Part shown: positions 49,590 to 58,276 of the stretch, piece by piece
Layout: the number at the start of each line of letters is the position of its first letter
Position numbering within the stretch: position 1 is the first letter of the stretch
Assembly (NCBI RefSeq): GCF_002564105.1
Contig: NZ_PDBX01000002.1
Coordinates: 310,001 to 374,000, forward strand
Direction: 5' to 3'
Length of the DNA stretch: 64,000 bases
From: Collimonas sp. PA-H2
GTDB lineage: Bacteria > Pseudomonadota > Gammaproteobacteria > Burkholderiales > Burkholderiaceae_D
Position numbers and translations under genes: made by a program
Notes under the pieces: model-generated
What the model was told of the DNA's origin: nothing
Databases searched by the model: none
What the model saw: the letters and a program-made list of their open reading frames with translations, nothing else

Positions 49590-50282
49590 ATGATCGATGT
49601 CTATAGCTGGGCCACGCCGAACGGGCACAAGATTCACATCATGCTGGAAGAGCTAGGCCTGCCGTATCGCGTGCACGCCGTCGATATCGGCGCCGGCGAC
49701 CAGTTCAAGCCGGATTTCCTGTCGATTTCGCCCAACAACAAGATTCCCGCCATCGTCGACGCCGACGGTCCGGACAGCAAACCGATTTCATTGTTTGAAT
49801 CGGGCGCGATCCTGGTCTACCTGGCCGGCAAGAGCGGCAAGTTCCTCGGCAATACCGAGCGCGAGAAATTCAATACCCTGCAATGGCTGATGTTCCAGAT
49901 GGGCGCCGTCGGGCCGATGCTGGGCCAGACCCACCATTTTCGCATCTACGCGCCGGAAAAGATCGAATACGCCATCAACCGCTACAGCAACGAAGCCAAA
50001 CGCATCTATGGCGTGATCGACAAGCAACTGTCGCAGCACCCGTACCTGGCCGGCAATGAATACACTATCGCCGACATCGCTACCTTCCCGTGGATACGTT
50101 CATGGAAAAACCAGGGCATCGAATTGAGCGACTATCCGCACCTGCAAGCCTGGTTCGACACCATCAGCGAGCGGCCGGCGGTCAAGCGCGGTGTCGAGGT
50201 GCTAGCGTCGCACCGCAAGCCGCTGACGGATGACAAGGCGCGGGATATCCTGTTCGGCAGCCAGCAGTATCAGAAACGGTAA
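49590..50282 (+). CDS. Glutathione S-transferase, YfcG/YghU (Nu) type
   Basis: The product is 230 aa. The thioredoxin-like domain begins MIDVYSWATPNGHKIHIMLEE, where the TPN motif replaces the catalytic Tyr or Ser of other classes, as in Nu-class enzymes with disulfide-bond reductase activity. SPNNKIPAIVD carries the cis-Pro, and SLFESGAILVYLA binds glutathione. The helical C-terminal domain has NEYTIADIATFPWIRSW. It is probably cytoplasmic. AAGGGAATAATC precedes the ATG. The TAA stop lies at the edge of a palindromic repeat. Confidence 0.93.
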   Translation: MIDVYSWATPNGHKIHIMLEELGLPYRVHAVDIGAGDQFKPDFLSISPNNKIPAIVDADGPDSKPISLFESGAILVYLAGKSGKFLGNTEREKFNTLQWLMFQMGAVGPMLGQTHHFRIYAPEKIEYAINRYSNEAKRIYGVIDKQLSQHPYLAGNEYTIADIATFPWIRSWKNQGIELSDYPHLQAWFDTISERPAVKRGVEVLASHRKPLTDDKARDILFGSQQYQKR

Positions 50283-50307
50283 GGTGGGCACGGGGTGCCC
50301 ACCCTAC
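50280..50307. repeat. REP-like palindrome, family A copy 2
   Basis: A compact hairpin, AAGGTGGGCAC-GGG-GTGCCCACCCTA in outline, sits exactly between the converging GST and greB genes. Its left edge contains the GST stop codon (TAA) and its right edge the greB stop codon (TAG on the minus strand). Confidence 0.85.
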
Positions 50308-50867
50308 GGTTGCGGGTAGCTGACCGCCAGTATTTCCAGCTCATCCAGCCCGGCCGGGGTCATGAAGGTCACCGTTTCACCTTCGTGCGCCTTGGTTAGA
50401 GCGCGCGCGACCGGTGAAATCCAACTGATTTTTCCATGCAGGGGGTCCAGCTCGTCGATGCCGACAATGGTCACAGTGTGTTCCTCGCCGGCGGAATTCT
50501 GGTAAGTCACCGTGGCGCCGAAGAAGACCTGGTCCCGGCCATGATGGACGCTGGGGTCCACCACTTCCGCCAGATCGAGCCGCTTGGTAAGAAAACGGAT
50601 GCGGCGGTCGATTTCGCGCAGCCGGCGCTTGCCATAAATATAATCGCCGTTTTCCGAACGGTCGCCGTTGGAGGCGGCCCAGGAAACGATACGCACCACC
50701 TCCGGCCGGTCGACGTCGATCAGGTGCAACAGCTCGTCTTTCATGCGCTGATAACCGGCCGGCGTCATGTAGTTTTTTGTGCCAGGCGGGATCGGCGGCA
50801 ATCCGAATTCCAGATCGTCGTCGTCGCCTTCTGATTCTTTAACAAATGCCTTGTTCATAGCAGACAT
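50304..50867 (-). CDS. greB: Transcription elongation factor GreB
   Basis: The product is 187 aa from ATG 50867; an ATG three codons later is also possible, while 50927 is too far upstream. The GreA/B coiled-coil contains VRIVSWAASNGDRSENGDYI, with the acidic tip pair (D and E) that triggers RNA cleavage, and GKRRLREIDRRIRFL. The C-terminal FKBP-like domain has ISWISPVARALTKAHEGETV. It rescues backtracked RNA polymerase. The stop codon TAG is formed by the edge of the neighbouring repeat. Confidence 0.94.
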   Translation of the reverse strand: MSAMNKAFVKESEGDDDDLEFGLPPIPPGTKNYMTPAGYQRMKDELLHLIDVDRPEVVRIVSWAASNGDRSENGDYIYGKRRLREIDRRIRFLTKRLDLAEVVDPSVHHGRDQVFFGATVTYQNSAGEEHTVTIVGIDELDPLHGKISWISPVARALTKAHEGETVTFMTPAGLDELEILAVSYPQP

Positions 50868-50987
50868 TGTAGTTCCAATTGCGCGCCGGCTGACGATTTT
50901 GCCTAAAACTGGGGGCTTGCCCACCATGGCGGTATGGTAAAGTCAGGCCGGTGCAATGTTGCCCGTGCTGACTCACTATCCTGCCCT

Positions 50988-51923
50988 ATGCCTGCCAATT
51001 CCTCCCGCCCTGCCCGCTCAGATTCCGTCACCCCGTTCCGGATTGGCCTTGCCACCAGCCGCAGCCATCAGCACGGCCAGGAATCGGCGCTGGCGCAGCT
51101 GCTCAACGGCAGCCGCAAGATCATCGAACAGCAGTTGCAGCCGCAGCTGATCGTGGTGGGACGCACCCTGGACGCCATGCAGCAACTGGGCCTGTTGCCA
51201 GACTATCCACACATCGAACGCTTTCCCTACGGCCGCCATGGCGGCCTGATGAAGCTGGTGTCGCGGGTGGTGGATGCCGATCCGGCGCGCACCCTGGATG
51301 CAGTGATCTACCTGATGGATCCGGTCGATCCGTCCTCGACTTTTCCGGAAGCGGTGGCCTTGAAACGGCAATGCGTGATCCATGGCAAGCCATTCCTGTC
51401 GACCCTGGCCGGTGCGCTTGAATGGCTGGAACTGGAAGCGGTGGCGGCCGGCGCCGCGCCGAATCCGCTGCTCGACCCGACTTTCGACCTGGGACAGGAA
51501 GGCATTGCCCTGATCGCCCACGATGCCATGAAAGAACGCATGCTGGATATCGCGGAACGCCATTTCGCCCTGCTCGACCAGTTTGCTTTCCGCTGCGCCA
51601 CCGGCACCACCGGCAGCCTGCTCAACAAGCTGGCGCAGAAAATCAAGGGAGAGGAAGCCGGCCGCAACTGGGTCAAGCCCTTTCTCAGCGGCCCGCTCGG
51701 CGGCGACGCCCAGATCGCCGAACTGATCCTCGAGCGCCAGCAATGCCGGCGCGTGCTGTTCCTGGAAGACCCGCACGTGGCGCGCCAGCATGAGGCCGAT
51801 ATCCAGCTATTGGAGCGCGCCGCCCGCACCGTCACCGACTACGCACTCTGCATCAGCGATGCCGAGTGCGGCGAACGCTGGCTGAGTTTGCTGCAGCAGC
51901 GCGCGGCATTGGCCAAATCCTAG
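50988..51923 (+). CDS. mgsA: Two-domain methylglyoxal-synthase-like protein
   Basis: The product is 311 aa from ATG 50988. The C-terminal half matches methylglyoxal synthase: IALIAHDAMKERMLDIAERH, then CATGTTGSLLN (phosphate-binding) and FLSGPLGGDAQIAELI with the catalytic Asp in the GGD motif. The N-terminal half (about residues 12-165) is also MGS-like, with FPYGRHGGLMKLVSRVVD and AVIYLMDPVDPSSTFPEAVAL. Ordinary MgsA is about 150 aa, so this looks like a tandem duplication of the fold with a diverged first copy. The expected reaction is dihydroxyacetone phosphate to methylglyoxal. It diverges from greB. Confidence 0.78.
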   Translation: MPANSSRPARSDSVTPFRIGLATSRSHQHGQESALAQLLNGSRKIIEQQLQPQLIVVGRTLDAMQQLGLLPDYPHIERFPYGRHGGLMKLVSRVVDADPARTLDAVIYLMDPVDPSSTFPEAVALKRQCVIHGKPFLSTLAGALEWLELEAVAAGAAPNPLLDPTFDLGQEGIALIAHDAMKERMLDIAERHFALLDQFAFRCATGTTGSLLNKLAQKIKGEEAGRNWVKPFLSGPLGGDAQIAELILERQQCRRVLFLEDPHVARQHEADIQLLERAARTVTDYALCISDAECGERWLSLLQQRAALAKS

Positions 51924-51950
51924 GACCTGTCTTGGCGGCGACGCTTGCCG

Positions 51951-52976
51951 TCATTGGTATTCAATCGTGAAAGTCGCGGTGCCGTTGGCCGGTCCGGTGG
52001 TGATATTGGGCGCGGTCTGGTAGTAGCGCGCCGTGAACGGCACCACGTATTGGATGTCGGCGGATGGACCGACCGTCGCCGCGGTGCCGAACACCACCGG
52101 GTTGCTGTTCTTGTCCAGAATCTGGATGCCGACCCCGGTCGCCACGCCTGTCCCTTGCGTCAACTGTGTAACTCCGGGACTCTTCGATAGATCTGCCGTA
52201 GCCTGCATGTTCAGCAGGATAGTGTTCTGTGCATTCTCGCCGCGCTGGCAATTCAGCTTGATATTGAAGGGACGGGCTCCGGCAGTCGAACCGACGCCTT
52301 TGAAACTGCCCCTGGAAATCGAGCCGAAATTCACCACCACGTTCTGCGAGCCGGTATCGACCGTGCATGAGGGCGTGATGATGGTGATGCCATTGCCGGA
52401 CAGGATAGAGGTGATGGCGGATTTGCCGTCGCCATTGCCGACGTAGGTGGTGTAAGTGCCGGCAGCCAGCGGACCGTTGCCGGTCTTGGTGGCGATCTTG
52501 ACCAGTTCGACCGTGAAATAAGACGGGCTATAAAAAGCCACCGTGGTGGAAACCGACCAGCTCAGCACATGCGGGTAAAAAGTCTGGCCGATCCCGGTAA
52601 TCTGACGCGACAGGCGGATGCCTACGCCGGTAACGGCTGTCGTGTAGACATTCGGCATGCCCGGCACTGCCGTTCCTTGCAACATGCTGCCGGTCGCCGT
52701 GCCGCCGCCGTTGCAGTTCCAGGCCGTTTCAGAAGCCCCCGAAATCGGAATCGGAAAGCTCTTGGTGGCGAATACCGCGCCGATGGCGGCGCTGTTCGGA
52801 ATCACCACCGTGCCCATATCCATCTGGATGATTTTCTCGGTAGCGCCGGCCGGCCTCACGCAAGCGGCCTGCGCATTGCCCACAAAAAATATGGATAGCA
52901 GCGCCAATAGTCCCAGCACTGCCAGCCATGCCAGAGCGCCGTTGATCTTGTCTGTAGTTGCTTGCGTTCTCTTCAT
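51951..52976 (-). CDS. Fimbrial subunit (tip/adhesin type), copy 1
   Basis: The product is 341 aa from ATG 52976, behind GAGGAG four bases away. A signal peptide (LAVLGLLALLSIFFVGNAQA) is cleaved before ACVRP. Two beta-domains can be seen: an N-terminal domain (SRQITGIGQTFYPHVLSW region) and a C-terminal pilin domain starting at SCTVDTGSQNVVVNFGSISR and ending in the donor-strand-type motif ATFTIEYQ. This two-domain layout fits a tip adhesin or minor pilin of the chaperone-usher pathway. It is nearly identical in its second half to the next gene. Confidence 0.85.
   Translation of the reverse strand: MKRTQATTDKINGALAWLAVLGLLALLSIFFVGNAQAACVRPAGATEKIIQMDMGTVVIPNSAAIGAVFATKSFPIPISGASETAWNCNGGGTATGSMLQGTAVPGMPNVYTTAVTGVGIRLSRQITGIGQTFYPHVLSWSVSTTVAFYSPSYFTVELVKIATKTGNGPLAAGTYTTYVGNGDGKSAITSILSGNGITIITPSCTVDTGSQNVVVNFGSISRGSFKGVGSTAGARPFNIKLNCQRGENAQNTILLNMQATADLSKSPGVTQLTQGTGVATGVGIQILDKNSNPVVFGTAATVGPSADIQYVVPFTARYYQTAPNITTGPANGTATFTIEYQ
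51961..52470. repeat. Near-identical 3' block of fimbrial subunit copy 1
   Basis: These ~510 bases match 53052-53561 with about five differences (offset 1091), while the flanking and upstream parts of the two genes differ much more, often at silent sites. This points to recent duplication or gene conversion limited to the C-terminal domain. Confidence 0.9.
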
Positions 52977-53041
52977 GCCACTCCTCGTTTGCCGGGCTTC
53001 AGGCCGGGTCAACGGCCTGAACCGTGCCGGCAGGCAGCTGG

Positions 53042-54058
53042 CTATTGATATTCAATCGTGAAAGTCGCGGTGCCGTTGGCCGGTCCGGTGGTGATATTGG
53101 GCGCGGTCTGGTAGTAGCGCGCCGTGAACGGCACCACGTATTGGATGTCGGCGGATAGACCGACCGTCGCCGCGGTGCCGAACACCACCGGGTTGCTGTT
53201 CTTGTCCAGAATCTGGATGCCGACCCCGGTCGCCACGCCTGTCCCTTGCGTCAACTGTGTAACTCCGGGACTCTTCGATAGATCTGCCGTAGCCTGCATG
53301 TTCAGCAGGATAGTGTTCTGTGCATTCTCGCCGCGCTGGCAATTCAGCTTGATATTGAAGGGACGGGCTCCGGCAGTCGAACCGACGCCTTTGAAACTGC
53401 CTCTGGAAATCGAGCCGAAATTCACCACCACGTTCTGCGAGCCGGTATCGACCGTGCATGAGGGCGTGATGATGGTGATGCCGTTGCCGGACAGGATAGA
53501 GGTGATGGCGGATTTGTTGTCGCCATTGCCGACGTAGGTGGTGTAAGTGCCGGCAGCCAGCGGGCCGTTACCGGTCTTGGTCGCGGTCTTGATCAACTCG
53601 ACCGTAAAATACGATGGGCTCAGAAATACCGCGGTGCCGCTGGTGATATTGATGACGTGGGGATAATAAGTCTGCCCTATGCCGGTAATCTGGCGCGACA
53701 GCCTGATTCCCACGCCGGTCACGGCCGTGGTGTAAACATTCGGCATGCCGGGTACCGGCGAACCTTGCAATATGCTGCCCGTTACATAGCCGCCGCCGGT
53801 GCAGATCCAGGACGTTTCCGATGCGCCGGCAATCGGGATGGTAAAGCTCTTGGTGGCAAAAACGGCGCCGATGGCGGCGCTGTTTGGAATAACCACCGTG
53901 CCCATATCCATCTGTATGATTTTTTCGGTAGCGCCGGTCGGCCGCACGCATGCCGCCTGCGCGCTGGCCGCGCTCAACAAGGCAGCCGCCGCAAGCGCCA
54001 TCAATGCCAGGCTGCACCTTCCACCGGCGATCTTTTCCCGTAGTGATTTCATGATCAT
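53042..54058 (-). CDS. Fimbrial subunit (tip/adhesin type), copy 2
   Basis: The product is 338 aa. The ATG at 54058 overlaps the usher stop as ATGA, so translation is coupled; ATG 54064 and 54052 are also in frame. The signal peptide ends ...LLSAASAQA before ACVRPTG. Like copy 1 it has an N-terminal domain with GASETSWICTGGGYVTGS and a C-terminal pilin domain. The region around residues 135-165 differs from copy 1 (INITSGTAVFLSPS against WSVSTTVAFYSPS), so binding specificity could differ. It is exported through the neighbouring usher. Confidence 0.85.
   Translation of the reverse strand: MIMKSLREKIAGGRCSLALMALAAAALLSAASAQAACVRPTGATEKIIQMDMGTVVIPNSAAIGAVFATKSFTIPIAGASETSWICTGGGYVTGSILQGSPVPGMPNVYTTAVTGVGIRLSRQITGIGQTYYPHVINITSGTAVFLSPSYFTVELIKTATKTGNGPLAAGTYTTYVGNGDNKSAITSILSGNGITIITPSCTVDTGSQNVVVNFGSISRGSFKGVGSTAGARPFNIKLNCQRGENAQNTILLNMQATADLSKSPGVTQLTQGTGVATGVGIQILDKNSNPVVFGTAATVGLSADIQYVVPFTARYYQTAPNITTGPANGTATFTIEYQ
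53052..53561. repeat. Near-identical 3' block of fimbrial subunit copy 2
   Basis: Partner of the block at 51961-52470; the only amino acid changes in the shared part are at single positions (Gly to Asn near NGDxKSAI, Pro to Leu before SADIQ). Confidence 0.9.
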
Positions 54059-56625
54059 TCGCATTGCCCGTTCAATTCACGGATCGGCGCCGGATTTTTA
54101 TCCGCCGGGACGTGGTATTTGACGCTGCACTGTTCCGCCGCGCCCTGCCCCCACTTGACGTTCAGCACGCCGCTTTCCCTGGCGCCGGTGATGAAGGTCT
54201 GGCCTTCGCTGCCGACGATCCCCATATCCTGCCCTTGTTCGTTCTCGACCTTGGCCCCGAACGGCAGCGGCTTGCCGCTCTTGTCGCTCAGGTTCAGCAT
54301 GATGCGCAAGCCGATCGAAGTTTCGAATTTCGCCAGCACCACGGCGCCACGGGTCGGCACCACATCCAGCGCTGCATTCTTGACTTCGACGTTGTCGCCC
54401 AGGTCTTCGGTGCGCACCGCCAGCCGGTTGACCCGGTACGGGCTCAAATTCGCCAGCACCGCATTGCCGCGGCTGTCGGTACGCACACCCGGATAGACTT
54501 CAAAGCCGACGTTGGCGGCGTCCGGCGCTTCCACCAGCGCCATGGTTTCGCCCAGAGGCTGCGACAAGGTAACGCCGCCGCCATGCGCCACCAGGCCGCC
54601 GGCCATGCCGAGCGTGGTCTGGCCGTAGCCGGAGCCTTGCGCGCGGCCGAAGTCGACGCGGCCGTATTGCGACAGGTAACTGGCGGAGGCGCTGCCGCTG
54701 TTGTCGTTCTGATTCGAGTGAGCGGCCGTGACGTTGTAAGTCAGGCGGCCATCATCCAGCGCCGAACCGTAGACGCTGGCTTGCTGCGTCACCTCGCCGT
54801 TGTTGCCCTTGGCCACGGTGTAGCGCGCATAGGAGCGGCTGTCGCCGAGCGGGATCGACAGGGTCGCCATCAGCTGGCGGTTCGATGGGCCGTTCAGATT
54901 GGTGCTGTAGTTATAGAAAATACTGTAGCTGAACTGCTTGTAAAAATTCGAGTAGCCGACCTGCATCAGGCGGTCTTTCTGATCGGTGCCCCAGTAGCTT
55001 TGCTGCTGGATCGAGGCGTAGGCGGTGCCACCCTTGCTGCCCAGCTGCTGCGCCAGTTCCAGCCGCACCTGGTTGCGCCGGTTGTTGAGTACCTGGCCGT
55101 TCTGCAGATCCTGCATCTGCGCCGCTTCCTGGAAGGTGCGGAAGCCGCCGGTGGAATAGCGGTAGCCGGCCATGCGCACGCTGGTGCCGTAGTTCTCGAA
55201 GGATTTGGCGTACAGGAAGCGCAACGACTGGCCGTCATAGTTCTGGTTGAACGGTCCCTTGGTATGCGCTTGCGAGACGTCGGCGGAAATCGCGCCGAAA
55301 TCGCGCAGGTTCTTGCCGACCCCGAACAATGCCGACTGATAGATATCGGAGCCGATCACACCGCCGTACACCGAATATTCTTTGCCCAGGCCGCGCGCCA
55401 CCGTGCCTTGCACGAAATTCGGCTTGGCGTTGCTGGAGCCGGCGTTGATGGTGGAATAGCCGTTGCGGTACTGGCCGCCGGTCACGCTGTAGCGCCAGAC
55501 GCCTTCGCGCAGCAAGGTCGGCACTGCCGAAAAGGCCTGGCGGAACTTGGTTTCACGGCCGTCGGCTTCGGTAATCGTCACTTCCAGGTCGCCGCTGGTA
55601 GAGGTCGGATACAAGTCGTCCAGTACAAACGGACCAGGCGCGACATAGGTGCTGTACACCACGAAGCCGTTCTGCCGCACCGTCACGCGCGCGTTGGTCT
55701 GCGCCACGCCGCGGATGGTCGGCGCATAGCCCTGCTGGCTGTCGGGCAGCATGCCGTCGTCGGACGACAGCTGCACGCCGCGGAACTGGAAAGCGTCGAA
55801 GAAATTACCAGGGGTAGTGCTATCGCCGATCGTCAATTGCCCGCCGAGCGAGGCGATATCGCGCTGCAGGTAGGAGGTCACCGACTGCCAATGGCCTTCG
55901 CCGTCGACGCCGCGGTTATAGGTCGAAAAATTGCGGAAACGCCAGTCTCCCAGGTTGAAGCCGCCGCGCAGGCCTGCATACAGGGTGTTGCGGGCTTGCG
56001 TGGTGGCGCTGGGGTTGGCGTTGAATTCGGTAATGCTGCTGTTCATAGTGCTGGCGGCATTATTGCCGCCGTCATAGCGCGCCGCTGAAATCTGGTAGTC
56101 CAGCATGGCGACATTGATGCCCTTGTCCCATTTGTCAGGACTGATGGCGCCGCGCGCCTGGCGCTTCATGGCAGCTTGCGGGATGCTCAGGGTCAGGCGC
56201 AGTTTCTCGCCGTCGTAGGAAACGCTGGAACCAGGGATTGCCTGCGCCAGGTCGACGCATTGGTCGCCGGCCGCCATCAGGACCGGAAACACTTCCACCT
56301 TGACGCCCCAGCCTTCCAGCATGGCGCGGGTGATGCAAGCCTGGGCATTCTTGCCCTCGCCCTGGTCGCTGAACACTACCTGACTCTGGCCGACGCTACT
56401 TTCGTTGAGGCTGACATCCACCAGGTAGCTGCCGGGCATGACCCGGTTGCCGAACGCGAACAGCGACAAGTCGGCGCGGCTTTGTTCGCCGCCGATATCC
56501 AGGAACTGCTCGTTGAATACCGAGCCGCCCTGGCCTTGCGCCTGAGCCAGCTGCGACAGCACGGCCAGCGTGATCGCTGACAGCGCCAGGCGTACCGGTT
56601 TGCGTTGATGCGACAATCTGATCAC
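54055..56625 (-). CDS. Outer membrane usher protein, PapC/FimD family
   Basis: This 856-aa beta-barrel secretes and assembles pilins. The signal peptide (SAITLAVLSQLAQA) is followed by the N-terminal chaperone-binding domain (FNEQFLDIGGEQSRADLSLF, near FAFGNRVMPGSYLVDV). The barrel has GLRGGFNLGDWRFRN, the plug region begins near RGVAQTNARVTVRQNGFVVY and PFVLDDLYPTSTSGDLEVTI, and two C-terminal domains end in CSVKYHVPADKNPAP. Length is normal. It lies between the chaperone gene and the two subunit genes. Confidence 0.95.
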   Translation of the reverse strand: MIRLSHQRKPVRLALSAITLAVLSQLAQAQGQGGSVFNEQFLDIGGEQSRADLSLFAFGNRVMPGSYLVDVSLNESSVGQSQVVFSDQGEGKNAQACITRAMLEGWGVKVEVFPVLMAAGDQCVDLAQAIPGSSVSYDGEKLRLTLSIPQAAMKRQARGAISPDKWDKGINVAMLDYQISAARYDGGNNAASTMNSSITEFNANPSATTQARNTLYAGLRGGFNLGDWRFRNFSTYNRGVDGEGHWQSVTSYLQRDIASLGGQLTIGDSTTPGNFFDAFQFRGVQLSSDDGMLPDSQQGYAPTIRGVAQTNARVTVRQNGFVVYSTYVAPGPFVLDDLYPTSTSGDLEVTITEADGRETKFRQAFSAVPTLLREGVWRYSVTGGQYRNGYSTINAGSSNAKPNFVQGTVARGLGKEYSVYGGVIGSDIYQSALFGVGKNLRDFGAISADVSQAHTKGPFNQNYDGQSLRFLYAKSFENYGTSVRMAGYRYSTGGFRTFQEAAQMQDLQNGQVLNNRRNQVRLELAQQLGSKGGTAYASIQQQSYWGTDQKDRLMQVGYSNFYKQFSYSIFYNYSTNLNGPSNRQLMATLSIPLGDSRSYARYTVAKGNNGEVTQQASVYGSALDDGRLTYNVTAAHSNQNDNSGSASASYLSQYGRVDFGRAQGSGYGQTTLGMAGGLVAHGGGVTLSQPLGETMALVEAPDAANVGFEVYPGVRTDSRGNAVLANLSPYRVNRLAVRTEDLGDNVEVKNAALDVVPTRGAVVLAKFETSIGLRIMLNLSDKSGKPLPFGAKVENEQGQDMGIVGSEGQTFITGARESGVLNVKWGQGAAEQCSVKYHVPADKNPAPIRELNGQCE

Positions 56626-56715
56626 AGCTTTCCCTTCCTTTGTTTCTGCCTTGCGCGGCAGACTGACTTGCCCTGACAGGATCTGGTGCTTGCTACCTGG
56701 GAGATGACGACGGTG

Positions 56716-57498
56716 TTACTTGCCTGCAGGCTCAACTGAAGTCGTTGTCGCAGCCGGCGCAGCGGGCTGCGCTGCGGCTGCGGCGCCGACCGCCACCTTG
56801 GTCACGACCTCCGGCGTTTCGCCGCCGTAGTCATTGATGGTGGTGTAGCTGACGTCGATCGGCTGCGGCGTGCTGATCGCGGTCAGCGGGAAATCGCTGG
56901 CGCCGAAAGGCAGCACCATGCCGGCCTTGGTCTGTTCCTTGTTGCCGTTGATTTTGAAACCGGTGAAGGTCAGGTTGTAGGCGCTCGGATTGTTGACCCG
57001 CAACGCGGCGCCCTTGCCGTCTTGGCCAGGCACCACCGACAGCGTCACCAGGTTGCGCGCTTCATCCGGCTTGCCGGCCAGGCCCGCCGGCCGGTAGAAA
57101 ATCTTGATGCGGGTGCGCACGGCGACCTGCAGCACGTTCGGTTGATCCGATTTTTCCGGGATTTCCTTGACGTTGAGCCAGAACACCGTTTCGCGGTCGC
57201 TCGGCAGATCGCCGGAAATGCGGACGATGCGCAAGATGTTTTCGGCGCCGGGATCGAGCCGCGACAAAGGCGGCGTCACCAGCAGCGGCGCCTTGTTCTT
57301 GCCTTCGCCGGCATCGACCCAGGTTTGCACCACGTACGGCGAGGTACCGGTGTTCTTCAGCGGAATCGACGCTTGCCGGTCTTTTTCGCCCAGGATCACG
57401 CGGGTGCCGCCAAGCATGACGCTGGCGTTTGCCGCCAGCGCGCTCATCATCAGCACGCTGCCGAGGATGGCGGAAGTGATGATTCGTTTGTTCAACAT
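56716..57498 (-). CDS. Periplasmic fimbrial chaperone, PapD family
   Basis: The product is 260 aa. A signal peptide (MLNKRIITSAILGSVLMMSA to ANA) precedes the PapD N-domain, with VMLGGTRVILGEKDRQASI, VQTWVDAGE, and FWLNVKEIPEKSD, where the conserved pilin-binding Arg (R in TRVIL) and Lys (IKIFYRP) are present. The C-domain ends near DYGGETPEV, after which ~25 residues of an Ala/Pro-rich tail (AAAAQPAAPAATT) are added. The tail is unusual for the family. The gene lies between the pilin and the usher genes. Confidence 0.95.
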   Translation of the reverse strand: MLNKRIITSAILGSVLMMSALAANASVMLGGTRVILGEKDRQASIPLKNTGTSPYVVQTWVDAGEGKNKAPLLVTPPLSRLDPGAENILRIVRISGDLPSDRETVFWLNVKEIPEKSDQPNVLQVAVRTRIKIFYRPAGLAGKPDEARNLVTLSVVPGQDGKGAALRVNNPSAYNLTFTGFKINGNKEQTKAGMVLPFGASDFPLTAISTPQPIDVSYTTINDYGGETPEVVTKVAVGAAAAAQPAAPAATTTSVEPAGK

Positions 57499-57736
57499 GG
57501 AAAACCTCGTCTGTCAAATGTCCTATGCACAAATTTCTAAGCAAGCACAGGCCGCTATCGCGTGCTCACAAATTGATGCATGGGTATCGCTGGAAAATGA
57601 TGGCCGGCTTGCCGCTACCGTTGCGGCTTGCCAGCCCATCCTTAAAACCTGGCCGCAGCAAGCACCAGGCTGCCCGTCCCGCCGCAAGCGGCGCAACGAG
57701 GTAATGCCGTTTCAGGATTTTTGCGAAGCGCGCTGA

Positions 57737-58276
57737 TTACAGGTAAGTAACGACGAACTGTGCAGTGGAGTTAGCTGGACCAACGGTGACTGCAGGACCA
57801 GTCGAAACGTAGGTAGCCTGGAAGTTCAGAGGATTGTTGCCCAGACCCAGAACGTAAGTGCCCGATGCCGAACCGACAGGGATCTTGGTGCCGGCGGAGT
57901 CGCCCAGCTCGATCGCCACGCCAGTTGCTGTAGTAACGCCAACCTGGCCAGCGTTAGCCAGAGCCAGATCGTCGGTGACGTTAGCATCGGTTGTGCCGGT
58001 GAAAGTCACGGTTGCGCCTTTGGCGGTTGCGCCGCAGTTGGTCAACAGGATCTGAAACTTCGATGGCGTTGCCTTCTTGCCGGCGGCGCCGTTCAATACT
58101 GCGCGCGACACTGTGCCCATAGGAACAGTGATGTTTTGGCTGGAAGGATCGATCGAGCAAGGCGAGTCAACGATCTGGCCGTTGAAATTCACGGTGCCGC
58201 CGTCAGCGAAGGCCGCTTGGGACAACAGACCTGCAGCAGCAACTGCAACCAACTTAGCGATAGTCATTTGTTTCAT
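57737..58276 (-). CDS. Major type 1-like pilin subunit
   Basis: The product is 179 aa with a signal peptide (MTIAKLVAVAAAGLLSQAAFA). The mature pilin has GTVNFNGQIVDSPCSIDPSS with the first Cys, a second Cys in LLTNCGATAKG forming the pilin disulfide, and a C-terminal FVVTYL beta strand with the penultimate aromatic residue used by the chaperone. GAGGG precedes the ATG at 58276. As the first and promoter-proximal gene it should be the most strongly expressed of the cluster. A 238-base gap separates it from the chaperone. Confidence 0.93.
   Translation of the reverse strand: MKQMTIAKLVAVAAAGLLSQAAFADGGTVNFNGQIVDSPCSIDPSSQNITVPMGTVSRAVLNGAAGKKATPSKFQILLTNCGATAKGATVTFTGTTDANVTDDLALANAGQVGVTTATGVAIELGDSAGTKIPVGSASGTYVLGLGNNPLNFQATYVSTGPAVTVGPANSTAQFVVTYL

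Noticed and set aside
54064..56088. 674-codon plus-strand frame opposite the usher gene
   Set aside because: Shadow of the usher, which has all family domains and a signal peptide.
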